Source of the DNA: Caenorhabditis elegans
Lineage: Eukaryota > Nematoda > Chromadorea > Rhabditida > Rhabditidae
Reading direction: 5' to 3'
Assembly (NCBI RefSeq): GCF_000002985.6
Contig: NC_003283.11
Coordinates: 868,001-932,000, forward strand
Length of the DNA stretch: 64,000 bases
Positions 1-11,792 of this stretch are shown here, one piece after another (position 1 is the first letter of the stretch; each line of letters opens with the position of its first letter). The position numbers were made by a program, and so were the translations under genes. The notes under the pieces are model-generated. The model saw nothing but the letters and a program-made list of their open reading frames with translations. It searched no databases and was not told the DNA's origin.

Positions 1-200
1 ACTTTGTTTTATACTAGCCCGTTGTTATTACCAAAACAACTTTTCAAAACCCAAAACCAAAAACAAAAGATTTAGCAAGTTTATTTGGATTTTTGGATTG
101 GAAGTGTTTGCTGTTGGATCAAAGGTTTCAACTAAAAATTTTTATTTTTCTATTTTTGTCTTTTTTAGAATTTAATATTAAAACATTTGTCAAAATCTAG

Positions 201-747
201 TTGTCGTGGCGTATATCTTTCTGATTCACGAGTCGCACAATTATCAATATTTTCGGAGGTTCAGTTATTTGCTGAAATTCATTAAATATATGTTGCTAGC
301 TAGCACACTTCTCATGATTGCTGGTTTAAACTTGCTCACCCTGTCGGCAAAGTGGGATGAGGAGCATGAGTTTGTTGGGGTAGGTTCCTGAAATAGTTTA
401 GGCCAAAGTTTATAGTGTTATAGTATTATAGTGTTATAGTGTTATACATAGTTTATGTTTTCCAGTATGGCTACTCATTATGGCTTCTAGTTGCATCGAT
501 TTGCATCAGCCCGTTCAACATTCTGGTTGCCAGACGCTTCGAGGAATCAGCGGAGATGAAGCAGAAGCTCACAAAGATTCACCCAGTTTCACTGAGTTCA
601 AGATTCACTGAGTTCAATTCCCCCAAAATTCCAAAATTTTTATTTTTGTTTTTTTGTGCCTATATACCTGTTGAAATTGGAATTCAAGACAAAAACCTCT
701 GTAGCGCGGCCGAAATCGAATTTCTATACCCAGAAACGTACCCATAA
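201..747 (+). CDS. 3' part of a membrane-protein gene (possibly claudin/Clc-like), 5' end outside or unresolved
   Basis: Two exons can be supported. The first (about 201-380) follows a CTAG acceptor and ends at a GTAGGT donor. The second begins after TTTTCCAG at 464 in the same phase. Together they encode two hydrophobic helices of about 19-20 residues separated by a short polar loop (KWDEEHEFVG), then a basic tail (ARRFEESAEMKQKL). This looks like the last two membrane segments of a four-pass claudin-like or nematode Clc-like protein, but that is a resemblance and not an identification. The reading frame runs into a tandem repeat near 615 and stops at 745-747, so the last 40 or so residues may be repeat-derived or not translated. 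No start codon is visible in the 200 bp upstream, so earlier exons should lie to the left. Confidence 0.4.
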
Positions 748-1290
748 TACTAAAAAAAAATTAGAAATTTTATACCATATCAATTCCCTCAAAATTCCAA
801 AATTTTTATTTTTGTTTTTTTGTGCCTGTATATTGTGTTTGTATACCTGTTGAATTTGAACTTCGAGACAAAATCCCCTGTAGCGCGGCTTAAATTTAAT
901 TTCCAGGTCCCGAAATTTACCAGTAATATTTAAAAAAAAACCAACTTTTTTACCATATCAATTCCCCCAAAAGCACGTCTTAAATTCAATATCTAGGTCC
1001 AGAAACCTACCAATAATATTAAAATAAAAATATCCATTCAGGGCAATATTAATTATGGCAAAATTCCAAATTTTTTTTTGCAAAAAAGTGCAGTCCTGTA
1101 AAAAAATGAATCGGATAAAAAACCCCTGTATCGCGTCTTAAATTCAATATCTAGGTCCAGAAACCTACCAATAATCTTAGAAAAAAATTATCTATTCAGG
1201 GCCATATCAATTATGGCAAAATTCCAAAATTGTTTTTTTGCAAAAAAGTGCAGTCATATGCCTGTAAAAATGAATCGGATACAGAAACTC
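610..1290. repeat. Tandem repeat, unit about 150-165 bp, degenerate
   Basis: Four to five imperfect copies share CCCAAAATTCCAAAATTTTTA, a T-rich run, GTGCCTGTATA, then CTGTAGCGCGGCTTAAATTCA and TAGGTCCAGAAACCTACCAA. The copies near 1036-1186 and 1187-1285 are the most alike, including GTGCAGTC and TGAATCGGATA. It directly follows the partial gene and supplies the last codons of its frame. Confidence 0.75.
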
Positions 1291-1337
1291 AATTTTAGGG
1301 ACAAAATCAATAGTTTTGGTCAAAATTCTATTGACAA

Positions 1338-1432
1338 ATTTTTGATGTGTGCTGCAAATTTCGAAATTTTGCGAACTCGGCAAATTTAACAAACGGCGAA
1401 TTCGGCAAACTTGCCGCACACCCCTGAAGTGA
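1338..1432. repeat. Dispersed TTTGCCGAA/GTGTGCGGCAA repeat, copy 1
   Basis: Contains GCGAACTCGGCAAATT, CGGCGAATTCGGCAAACTTGCC and the end GCCGCACACCCCTG. The same family recurs at about 15,828-15,950, 20,583-20,945 and 62,540-62,815, each bounded by GGGGTGTGCGGCAA or its complement. Confidence 0.75.
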
Positions 1433-1556
1433 ACCCTTGCTTTTTTTGCCGGAAAAATACTGGTTATTCAAACGAGTAAAAAAGGCTCTCAAACATTTAT
1501 TCACTAAAACGGGAAGGTCAATTTCGAGGCATTATCAAATGATCAAAAGTTCCTTC

Positions 1557-3126
1557 TTATTTCTCGATAAGGTAGCACTTGTATGGCTTGACATCGACAA
1601 CCTTCACAGCATACGTCTTGCAGCAATTCCATTCCTTTGCAGTCATCTTTTTGGAAAGAGCCGTGCACACCTTATTGACGAATTGTTTGGTAACCATAGC
1701 AATACCCTGTCCCCATACTTTGTTCATACAGGCGTTCTGTTTCTTGACTCCAGTTTGTTTGTTGTTAGCCTTGCAGTTGTTCAGGACCTTGAGGCATTTG
1801 TTGATCACTTGCTTGCATTGATTCATGAATGGCTTCATCAATTTGTCGATTAGGGCCATTAGGTCGGTGCAGCTGTTGACTGAAAATTTTACTTTTTTTT
1901 TCAAAATTCAAAAAAATTTTCAAAAAATTTTTAAATTTTTAACAAAAACAGTAGGTCTATTAATTGTAAGGAATAATTTTGGTTGTTTTAAAGACAATTT
2001 ATTTTTCGAAAAAAAAATTTAGAAATAGAGAACATTTAGAATTTAGAAGAAATTTAGAAGAAGAGAAATAAAGCGAAAATTTTCTGCCAAAAACTTTTTT
2101 TTCAACATTTTTTCTGGATTTTTAGAAAAGTGATTTAGTTGCTTATTTTATCATTTTCGAAAACAATCTCAACGTATTTTTGGTGAAATCAGTGCTGTAT
2201 TATTTTTGCTATTTGCCCAACTAAAAAAATCAATTTTAAAAAATTGTTCGGAAAAGTTAACATTTTTGAAAACGTTCCGAATTGAGAACTTACACACAGA
2301 ATTATTTTTTACTCCTTTGAAATTGTATTTCAAAATGTAAAAATTATCAATAAAACCAATAGTAATTATTTGCTAAAATTTCAGAAATTTTTTTCGAACA
2401 AAATCTTTGACTGAAAATTTTCGGTCAAAAGCAAATAAGTTTTTTGAAATTTTTATTACTACTTTTTTGTAATTAACATTTCAAAAAACATTTGTGACGT
2501 TTTCTTTAAAAGTCTAGGAGTAAGTTCAAATTATTTCGTTGTAAGAGAAAAGTTTAAAAAACCCCTTAGCTGAGATTTTTCCGGTACAAATTGTTAAACC
2601 GCTAAATGTCGGCTGCTTTTAATACAAAATCTTAAATCTGACACTTTAAGGGTGCTTTGCAGCCGACACCATACGGTTTTGTGGCTTAAAAGCCCGGCAC
2701 TCGTAAAATGTCGGCTGCTTGGGAAAACTTACACCCGCTGTACAGATTCATTGCTGGAATAGCCTTGCTCATACTGTTGCTGATCACACACGACTTTCCC
2801 TCTGAAAATTCAATTATTGAATTTTTTAGAAGTTTTCCGTTTCATATCCTTACTTGCAATAATAGCGTCGGTGTCTTCAGGTGTGGCATAAAGCGTTGGC
2901 TCGATACATGCAAGAATCTAAACATTTTAAATTTTTTACTTAAAATTTGATTTGATTGTTGCAAAATCTTGCAAGAAAAACCAACCGGCTCCAGTTCCTT
3001 GGCCGTGTAGAAGGTTACACCAAGATTAACAGCCTTCTGGCATACTTTTGCCCGGTTAGCTTGAGCTGATACGGTGGCCAGGGTGATAGTGGAGATAAGG
3101 AACACTGAAGCGAGAAGTCTGACCAT
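1557..3126 (-). CDS. Small secreted cysteine-rich protein (169 aa), DUF19-like
   Basis: Exon 1 spans 3126-2940 and exon 2 spans 1879-1557. They are joined in phase 1 across a 1,060-bp intron with a GTAAAA donor and TTTTCAG acceptor. The protein starts with a clear signal peptide (MVRLLASVFLISTITLATVSAQA), followed by a mature region of about 145 residues rich in Cys and Lys. At least ten cysteines are spread along it, including a CC pair near the end (WNCCKTYAVKVVDVKPYKCY). This layout resembles nematode DUF19/T20D4.11-type secreted proteins, but the Cys spacing was not matched to a profile. An in-frame upstream Met at 3183 would bury the signal peptide, so 3126 is preferred. The function is unknown; extracellular location is inferred. 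Confidence 0.7.
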
Positions 3127-3235
3127 TTTCTGAAAAACTAGGCAGTGAAAACTGTTGAAACTAAGTAGCAGCCGACATCTCACGGGCCATTGGGCTACTG
3201 GCCAATACCAATCGCCCCGTAAAGTGTCGGTTGCA
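2587..3235. repeat. TGTCGGCTGC repeat copies around exon 1 of the Cys-rich gene
   Basis: TAAATGTCGGCTGCTTTT (about 2603), GCAGCCGACACC (about 2660), GTAAAATGTCGGCTGCTTGGG (about 2704), GCAGCCGACATC (about 3168) and AAAGTGTCGGTTGC (about 3221) occur in both orientations. Copies lie within the intron and just upstream of the start codon. Single further copies are at about 16,868 and 29,610. Confidence 0.6.
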
Positions 3236-3240
3236 ATTTA

Positions 3241-6007
3241 GAACAATTTAGAATAGGCTTATTGCTAGAAAATCACAGAAAACGACAAAGTGGCATGTTC
3301 CCAGCAGCAAACCTGGTGATTTTAAAAGGTAGTCCCATACGGATTACGGTAGTGGACTTTTGAACAAAACTCGAGGGATTTACACTATGAGGCACAAAAA
3401 GTGAGGTCATCAAAAGGGATTATCGCATAAAAATTGTAGTTTTTTTGGGATACGATATTTTAAAATCTCAACAAATCCGCTTGAAACTGTGTTTTCTGGT
3501 TATGAAATGATGGAGAAATCATGTAAAGGTTGAAGGGATTGGAATAAATGTGAACTTTGAAGGGGAAGTTCGAAAAAACAGATTTTCGAGAGAGGGGTTT
3601 ATAAGTGCCCGGGATGAGGAAGTCGGGGGTAATGTTGGCTTGGAATATAGGGAGATTTTTGCCAATTTTTTTTGGGCATGTGCGGCAATCGGCAAAAATA
3701 CTCAATTTCAGGAAAGTCCGACTGAAACTACCAAAACCTTTGAGAACTGATATACGCTATTTGTAGATTTTTTTAAAGCAAATTTCTGATGTCAGTCCAC
3801 TTTTAGGCTTTTATATTGAAAACGAGCCACAGAAAAAAATAGCGACAGGGGAGCATTTTGAACAAGAAAAAATGCTATCTAAAAATTTTCCAGGGGATTT
3901 TTCGAATACATTGGGGACCGTTAAATGCTCAAAAATTGAATGAATTTTCCCAATTTTTAATGATTTTAAGAATTTTCAAAACAAAACTGAATTTTTTGAC
4001 AATGTCAAAAAGGTGAAAACAGTTCCAAATTTTTTCGAAAATATTGTCAATAATACTGTATTGAATTAGGGATTATTTTTTATGACAGGCTTGAATTTTC
4101 TCTAGGGATCTATTTGAATTTACCTCTTTCAAATGCCATAAAGCTTTTAATTTTGAGTCTAGAAGTGCAATGAAAAACGCAAAATATATCAAAATTAATT
4201 AACTCTATCGGCTTATTTCATGAAACTTGACTAGATCAACCTTCAGTAAAAAATTTCAAGACTGCTTATTTGACAAAGACATAAACGTAAACGAAAATGC
4301 CACTAAAACTAGAAACTTTTTGAATAGTATAGGGCTGAAATCGTATCGATTCTGTAATATATATGTTTTTGGGTTTGTCGAAAAATACCCAAAGAAGGAA
4401 TAACATTGGGATAATATCTGAAATTGATTTTTTTTTGAATATGATTTTCGTCAGTTGTTTTTTAACAACCCACAAATGATAGCTAGCTAATAATCAGAAG
4501 TATGAACAATTTCAAATGATGAAGCTTGGTGAATTCAAAAAAACAGTGAATATTCATAACTTTTCGGGTTAATTTTTTCCTTTTTTCTATTAATCCGTTA
4601 AAAAGTACACATACAATTAAGATAAAGTCACAGTAGAGCACATTTGATTACTGGAGTGGCACTGATAGTTTTTCCATTGATTTTTGTGGATTTTCAATCA
4701 TGTACACACACTCCCAAATGTATTGTTAGAAGAAATTGAAAATGTCAAAAGTGTTGATTATTTTTGTGGGGCTAAAAACTGCAACAAAAAAAAACAAACC
4801 ATCCTAAATTGTTTTACACGCGAAAAAAAAAAGATAACTTTAAAAATGGTTGTCCTTCTCTTCCCCCGTGTGCTCATTTTATACCGTATTCCATGACACC
4901 GGATTATTCAACAAAGATCACATTCAAAAAGTTTAAATCTTGGATATCCGCCTACACGTGGGTTGTTACCGATGTGTCGATTTTTAGAATGATCTATACC
5001 GATTTTCGGCGCTTTTGGTTAATCCCTACAGTAGGTGAGAGTATCATACTCACTAGAAAAGAATTTTTGAAAATTGGCGGGTTTTTTTGCGAAGTTTTTT
5101 GGTCAAAGTTCTGTCCAAATTCATTTTATTTGAATGACCAAATTTTCCGACCTAGATTTGTATAAAAATAACTTTTTAATAAAAATAACTGTACCGAAAA
5201 CCGGGGAAAAATTGTCTCATTGTGGTAGAAAACTAGGCTTGTTCGATATTTTTAAACATGTTTCGTACTAGTTGTCCTACTTTGTTTGGTATTTTCTGGT
5301 ATGTATGAAAATCCGGTACTAGTCCTAAATCACCCCGCCACTTTTTTTCTTTAAATTTAAATAAATTTTCAAATAAAAACGTGTGGAGTTTTTGTATTTT
5401 TAGGCTTATGTTAGGAAATAACCATTTCTAAGCCTAAAGATGGAAAATGGACATCACGTTTTATTAAAATGGATAATATTAAACTGATAAAAAAAAAGTG
5501 GCGGTGTGATTTAGGACTAGTACCGAAAATCCGAAACAGTTTTATAAAAGAAAAAAGAAGGGCTTCATATGATTTTCCCGTACTTTTGGAGTTTTGAAAA
5601 TACAGCTTTTGGTCGTATATTGCAATTTTGAAAACATGTTCCGTACTAGGTAGCATACTTTGTTTGGTATTTTCTGGTATATATGACAATTCTGAACAGT
5701 TTTATGAAACCACCACGACAATTTGTGCAATACGAAAAGATGTGCGCCTTAGAAGAGTACTGTAATTTCCATCGGTTTTTTGTAGTTTTCCGATTTCTTG
5801 AAAGAGCGCACACCTTTTGCAATTCCCAGAAACTTGTCGTATCGAGACCGGGTAACTTATTTTCAGATGTCTGGTTAATTAATCGAATATAGTTTTGATA
5901 ACACGCCTTGTTTATAACCAACCCCCTTATTCCAATTTCCTTTGCGCCTACGATATCTTTCGCTGACGAAAAACAGCCACTTCTTCAGTTGGTTACACTG
6001 GCGAAAC
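3241..6007. other. Intergenic region with no supported gene
   Basis: AT-rich sequence. The open frames here are short, lack splice partners and resemble no family I know. The only structured part is the inverted/direct repeat at 5235-5690, listed separately. Confidence 0.6.
5235..5690. repeat. Inverted repeat nested between direct repeats (MITE-like)
   Basis: Inverted arms lie at 5314-5349 (GGTACTAGTCCTAAATCACC) and 5489-5524 (GGTGTGATTTAGGACTAGTACC). Inside them GTATTTTTAGGCTTA near 5395 pairs loosely with TAAGCCTAAAGATGG near 5429. Outside them a direct repeat, TACTTTGTTTGGTATTTTCT, starts at 5278 and again at 5657, each copy preceded by AACATGTTYCGTACTAG. Confidence 0.75.
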
Positions 6008-7652
6008 ATGGCACTATACGAATATTCAAGCGTTACCGGAAAACTATGCTTCTCAGCTGGATTTCTCACAAACGTATTGCTAATTTACCTGACATTGTGC
6101 CACATCAAGAAAATAACAGGCACCTACCGGATAATGGTGGTCATATTCTCCGTACTCGGCGTATTTTTTTCCGGACTTGAAATATTTTCAAAGCCATTCA
6201 CGCACAACTACAACAATGCCATGATTTTCTTTAGTATGAACAATTGGATCCGACAAGACCTTTTACAATTTTCAATCGCACTTTTCGCCGCAACCTATCA
6301 AGTTGTAGTTGCTAATATAGCTGTTCAGTTTTTTTATCGCTATGCAACTTTATTCAAACCAGCAGTTGCAAAGAAGTTTGATGGCGATTGGGCTTTTGTG
6401 TGGATCTTGTATCCAGTTATACCAGGTTCAATATACCTAAGTTGCCATTACATGTTTTTCTAACCTGATCAATATGCCGATGACTACGCCAGGTTAGAAA
6501 TAGGTTTTTAGTCGGATGTGTTGAAACAATGAATTTTCAGAGAGGAAATATTAAGAAACTATGAGCTCGTTATAGAAGAAGTTCCTCGTTTTGTACTTGT
6601 TGCAATTGTAAGTAAATTAAAAGAGGAGAAGCGAAATTTGTTTCATTGCTCTATTCGACGTGAGATAATCTCAAAAATTGAAACATCATTCACTATATTT
6701 GAAGCGCAGCGTCATTCTATCCCTATGTACAGTTTGAACTTTGGTCTTTGATCTTTGAACTCTCTTTTCTGTAGTGGAAAGGATAGTGGTATGGGGTTAG
6801 TGGATATGAGGTACGGTAGGAATACTGCAGGGTTATTGTAGTTTGGGAAAATTTGAATTTTCAGCTTTTGGAGAGGTATTGGGTTGGGAGTCGGTGAGAG
6901 ATTATGTCTTATGATGTGGTATGATAGTTTTCAAAATTTAATCTTCCAGCAAATTTGAAAAAACTCTTAAAATCATGAAAAAAAAAGGTTTTTTTAAAGA
7001 TAATGCCTGTGAATTTTACAAAACGTGTATACCCTTAAAAGAGCAGAATTTCCACTAAAAATATTCTACGAAACATTTTAAATTGAGCCAGTCGTTGGCC
7101 GCGCCGGCGGGCGGCTGGTTTTGTAATAAAAAGTTTTGAAAAAATTTTAATGTTACCTCTGATAGAGCAATGATTCAAATAATGCTACTCCACGTTTAAG
7201 GATATAATTTTTGATCAAAGCATCGAACAAATTTTCAGAATGGTGATGGTTCGCTCAGATGGAAGAATCTACTTTTCCTGGTTCAAGGCTTACTTGTGAT
7301 CGCAGTTAATTACCTGGCAATAATTTATTTCGGTTTTCAAATGAGTCGAAAGATGAAACAAAAGCTTCAGGAATTCTCAGCAACCTACCAGAGGCTTCAA
7401 AAACAATTTTTTCGAGCTCTCATAGTACAAACTATGGCTCCAACTTTTTTGTTCGTTTTGCCAGCTGGACCAGTGCTACTTGGTCCTATATTGTCCGCAA
7501 TATTCGATGTCGAGTGGAGCCTTCAAACTGGTTGGGTTTGCACAATATTCACTTTTTACGCACCAATTGATAGTATCGCATTCATGATTATTGTTTCAGA
7601 GTATCGAAAAATTATCAAAGGTATTATTAGTTCGTTTTTTGAATACAATTAG
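6008..7652 (+). pseudogene. Seven-TM chemoreceptor, Str-type, with one in-frame TAA
   Basis: Exons are 6008-6492, 6541-6607 and 7239-7652. Phases agree at both junctions and the total is about 322 codons, normal for nematode str/srj receptors. Hydrophobic segments cover the whole length. Str hallmarks are visible: GTYRIMVVIFSVLG in the first loop/TM2, KPFTHNYNNAMIFFS after it, YRYATLFKP after TM3, and RKMKQKLQ then LIVQTMAPTFLF before TM6. The frame is interrupted once by TAA at 6461-6463. The same frame continues directly as PDQYADDYAR into the next exon (EEILRNYELV), which is what intact relatives show there. The damage is a single nonsense codon with no decay elsewhere, so it is recent or polymorphic. 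The 631-bp second intron holds a dispersed repeat with a GC-rich core (about 7095-7125). Confidence 0.8.
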
Positions 7653-8291
7653 TCATTCAGTTCAATTGCGTAAAATCAATTTGTTATCAACTCCAACGCC
7701 AACAACTGGTATTGCATTAAACGAGTGATTGGAAAAATCTGACAACGAATAATTTTTATCCGTCATTTGGCTGCGTTTTATCTGTAATTTTGATTTTCCA
7801 TACAAAGTTTTAATATTCACTGCTTAAATTTACAGTGCACATTTGATAAAAGTTATTTAGCACTTTTTTCAAGCCAGGAAAATAGTACTATAGTTAATAA
7901 ACAAGTGTTATGCAAGTGTTATGGTAGCTCGTTCCCAACTCAATGTTGAATAACTTGCCAGATCAAACAGGATGGCAAGTTAAAAAATATTCGAATTGTA
8001 ATATTGAGTTTAAATTACGGAATTTTGCGTCCTTCAAATAACTCCAAATCAAAAAGATAGGCAGCAGACATCTAGCAGTGTCAGTTATTTAGATACGAAA
8101 CAAAATTCACGCGTGAGAATACCTAAATAATAAATTGAAATTTTAAAATTTGTAAAAATAAAATGTTTAATAAAAATACAAAATAACGTGAACCACTAAC
8201 TTTTCACTATTTGTAAAACAAACGTCGAATCGAATAAAAAAATCAATATTTCAATTATTTAAAAACTTTTCAAGGTTACTCGGCGATCGAT
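7653..8291. other. Intergenic, AT-rich, nothing recognised
   Basis: No supported coding exon, RNA gene or clear repeat. It contains the presumed promoter of the gene starting at 8292. Confidence 0.5.
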
Positions 8292-9225
8292 ATGTATAGC
8301 ATACTCTTAATTGAACGTAAGTGCTTCATTTTAACTGAAAATAAATAAAAAAATTTTCAGTTTTTCACTGGATTTTTCTCCTCGTTTTTCCGGTCTACGC
8401 AATATTTTTGTGCTCTTCGAATGATCGTGATCGGGAGCAAATGCACTTGGAGAGAAGACAGGTGAGTGGTCAACTCGAGAACTTTCGATTAAAGTTCCCT
8501 AGAAAATTCGACAGGAATTCGACAACTTTTGACAAATATTCGAGCTTTTTTGTAGTTTGTAGTCTGTTGTCAGACGTTTGTAGTATAGTTTGTAGTGTTG
8601 TTTTGTAGTTTGTAGTTTGTGCGTCTTCAAAGAGCACTGTGTTATCAATTTTGTAATTTTCATCAATTTTTTAATACTTTTTGAATGAAGAATCTTTATT
8701 TGAAACTTAACAAATTGTGAGAAAAAGCCAAGAAAAATCGATAAAAAATTTCCAAAATTAAAAAATTACAGTACGGCAGGCCTGACCACACTAGCTTTTT
8801 CCTTTTCAGGCCCTCCGTGACCGCCAACGTGAAGCAGTGATCTCCGGTAAAAGTGTCCGAAGTGTGATCGAAACAGAAGTTGAACCAGAGCCAACCCCAT
8901 GTCCGGTGGTCTCCCGTCTGAGTTGTGTCCGTATGGCTCCTAAACTCAAAACTCACAGCGGAGTCAACACTGCCGAAGTTTACGAGAGACTCAATCAAAA
9001 TGATAATTCTCGGCAGAAAATGGAGAAGGAAAAGCCACCGTCGGCGGAGATTAAGACTCCGAAAGCGGCCCCGAAGACCAAGTTGTCCAATGAATCAGAT
9101 GAGGAGATTCCAGATGAGAGGAGCAAGTTGGCAACGGGTAAGGATGACATGATTTTTCAAGGTTAAAATTGAACTTTTTTTCAGATAAGGACAAGGAAAG
9201 TGCACCGCCATCTTCAAGTTACTAA
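8292..9225 (+). CDS. Orphan small protein (164 aa): N-terminal hydrophobic segment plus charged tail
   Basis: Four exons fit in phase: 8292-8316, 8361-8461, 8810-9137 and 9185-9225. The N-terminus is strongly hydrophobic (LLIELFHWIFLLVFPVYAIF, roughly residues 5-26) and can be a signal peptide or a signal anchor. It is followed by CSSNDRDREQMHLERRQ. The remainder is hydrophilic and probably disordered: R/E-rich, then Lys/Pro-rich (EKPPSAEIKTPKAAPKTK), then acidic (ESDEEIPDE), ending in SSSY. I do not recognise a domain. Consistent phase through four exons with good splice signals makes it a credible gene. The function is unknown; if the hydrophobic segment is retained, a single-pass membrane protein with a charged tail is the simplest picture. 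Confidence 0.65.
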
Positions 9226-9623
9226 TGGAACTTAGTTTAATACTTGTAAATGAGATTTATGACTATGCAACTCACTACAAAAAATATTTAAACTGGCCAA
9301 AAGGGCTTGGAGGCAGGGGAGACCTGATGCCAGGCCGCCTGCCTGCCTTAATTCTGCATTTTGGTGCGATTCATCTTTCACAGCGGCCGACGCTTTTTGG
9401 GTTCGTGCCGCACTATAAAAGGCGTTTTGGTACCTGGCGTACCTACAGTAACTCTGCTGAATATTATTGTGTTTGAATAGCAGTTACAAGTGAAATTTCG
9501 TTGAGCAGAAAATCATGAAACTAGTTGACTGTTGAAGGAGTTTATTGGGAAACGAAAATTATTATTAATATTATAAATATGGAACTTTTAAAAATATAGG
9601 TATAATTTATACAAATGTAATTA

Positions 9624-10587
9624 TTAGCCTGATCGAAACGGAGATACTGGGTTGGATAAGGTTGTTGTCTGGAAAAAAAATTGTTTGAAAATCAATGAAG
9701 CTTTATTAGCTCTGGAGCTTTCAGGTAGGCGTTGAACACCTACCTGCCTGACTTTCAGGCCACCTCCGCCTGCCTCAATCCGCGCCTTATTAAAACAAAT
9801 AACTTGATTTTCATCAATTTGATAGAAATGAGAAAATTGGAAATTTGTAGATTCATGTAAAAATGCAGAAAAGAGGTGAAGGCAGGCAGGTTTCAGGCAG
9901 GCGTCAGACCTGGAACCGCGCCTGCCTATCATGGAAGCCCTAATTAACTCACCCTCTTGCAAGTTCCTATAGTTGTGCACGAAAAACCAGGCGGGCAGCA
10001 ATGATTGGTGCCTGGACAGCAGGTACCTCCAGTGAATGGGCAGCAACCTGAAAAAAAACTGGTTTTTATGAATTTGAAACTTTTTGTGATTTTCCAGCGC
10101 AAACCCCAGATTTCTGAACAATTTGAATTTTCGAAAAAAAAACTCATAAAGAAATTGAAATTTTTGTAGCTGCAAAAAAATTGTAAATGTTTAATGATTT
10201 GATAAAACTAAGTGTTTAATGATTTGATAAAGTTTCAAATTTACAATATATTTTTTAAACATTTTTGGGAACACTTTGGTGGTAGGCAGTGCCTGCCTAC
10301 TAGGCGCCACCTTGGAGGCAGGCAGGCAAGAATTTTTGCGCCTACCATAAATTGCTTACCATATTGCTCATTGCCTATTGGACAGCACACTGCATATTCA
10401 TCACATTGTGTTGTTCGCTTTTCATCACATAAATTAGGTTCCAGTTCACATTTTGATAGGTGGAATTGTAAAACTGAAGAATTGTTCTTTTATACTATGC
10501 TTCGGCATAATAAAAATAGAAAAGTACTGATACTTATTATGTCATGGAAATCTTACCGAATATCGAGAAAATCAGAAAATAATTCAT
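9624..10587 (-). CDS. Secreted single-granulin-domain protein (94 aa)
   Basis: Four exons: 10587-10557, 10473-10360, 10047-9953 and 9668-9624. All phases agree and give 285 bp including the stop. The protein has a short signal peptide (MNYFLIFSIFVLQFHLSKC), then the cysteine pattern of a granulin/epithelin module: CDEYAVCCPIG, CCPFTGGTCC, NHCCPPGFSC, ending IGTCKR. Four CC pairs with the CCP...HCCP order are diagnostic of the family. A short tail (TTTLSNPVSPFRSG) follows. Most granulin proteins carry several modules; this one carries one. It should be extracellular. The introns between the exons contain GGCAGGCAGG repeat copies. The start is chosen because the first exon supplies the signal peptide and has a perfect GTAAGA donor. 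Confidence 0.82.
9705..9945. repeat. GCCTGCCTGCC/GGCAGGCAGG dispersed repeat inside granulin intron 3
   Basis: Two oppositely oriented pieces: GTAGGCGTTGAACACC...GCCTGCCTCAATCCGCGCC and GAAGGCAGGCAGGTTTCAGG...CGCGCCTGCCTATCATGG. Related copies are at about 9,295-9,350, 10,280-10,350 (granulin intron 2), 10,780-10,855, 13,786-13,872, 16,722-16,795 and 27,338-27,405. Confidence 0.75.
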
Positions 10588-11792
10588 AATAGTAGGGAAA
10601 TATGGCGTTTTGTGAAAAAATTTATGGAGAGTGAAAAGAAGCAGACAACCGGGTTTATGATGCCAAAATTTAATTGATAACTGATAAGAAAGGTAAGAAA
10701 ATTGAATTAAAGAAGACAAAATTATTATGGTGATTGTTGAAATAATATTAAACACAATTACATTTTAACTAGGTCTTTCAGTAGGCTTGTAAAAGCCTGC
10801 CTGTCTGCCTGACCTTAACCATGCCTCGCGCCTTAATCCTCGCCTTATGGTAAAACATAAGAGAACATTAAAGGTGGAGTAGCGTCAGTGGGGAAACTGC
10901 TTTAAAACATGCCTATGGTACCACAATGACCAAATATCATAGTAAAAAATTTTTTAAAAATTTTCTAAATTTTATATGATTTTTTGAAAATTGAAAAAAT
11001 CTCGAATTGCATCAAATTCCTATTTGAATTACCGCCAATAGTTCGATGTTCGATGGAGCGCGCTTGCATTATTTTAACTTTTATTTATCAATTTTTCTTA
11101 TTTTTCATTGATTTTTCATGTTTTTTTGAGTAATTTTACAGGAAATTCAATGAAAAATTTAAGATAAATGTAAATTTTTTATTAAAAAGCGGGTGGCTAA
11201 AGCCTAAATCTTTGAAATGGATTATTTCTGGCTAAACGTCGTTGGAAAACGTTATTTCTTTGTTTTCAATCATTTTTAATAAAAAAATTACTTGAATTTA
11301 ACTTTAAATGAATTTTTAAATGAATTTTGTAAAACTTATGTTGCATTTTTCAATGAATTTCCATTAAAAATACACTAAAATCGTGAGAAATAGCGAAAAA
11401 ATAAGATCCGCCCCCTCCCCCGAACGAATCATCTTGGCAGGAATTCGACAGAAACTGGATTTTTTTCCAATTTTCAAACTCCCACAGAAATTTTTATTTT
11501 AAATCTTATTTTCAATAGTATTTGGTCCCTGTGGACTCCACCTTTCAAAGATCTGCAAAAAATCGAAACATCATGTGCTTTTGCTCGCATACAAATAATC
11601 GGTACTGCTACGTAATTATATGTGTGAAACGAAAATGTTTCAGCAGTATTTCCAATATTAGTTCTCATATACATAGACGGAGTTTAATCTTTTGGTAAAA
11701 AACTTTCCCATTACTACTTCTTGGACCCAATCAGGAGAGTATTTTATTTCCCACCAACACCTACTTTTACTTAAGCGTCGCTGTGGTTACGC
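10588..11792. repeat. Intergenic region carrying a half copy of the AAAGGTGGAGTAGCG MITE
   Basis: At 10,870-11,070 AAGGTGGAGTAGCGTCAGTG is followed by AAAACATGCCTATGGTACCA and ATGACCAAATATCATAG, then TTTGAATTACCGCCAATAG. This is one arm of the palindrome seen complete at 55,835-56,335. I see no second arm, so it is truncated. The rest is AT-rich with no gene. Confidence 0.65.
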
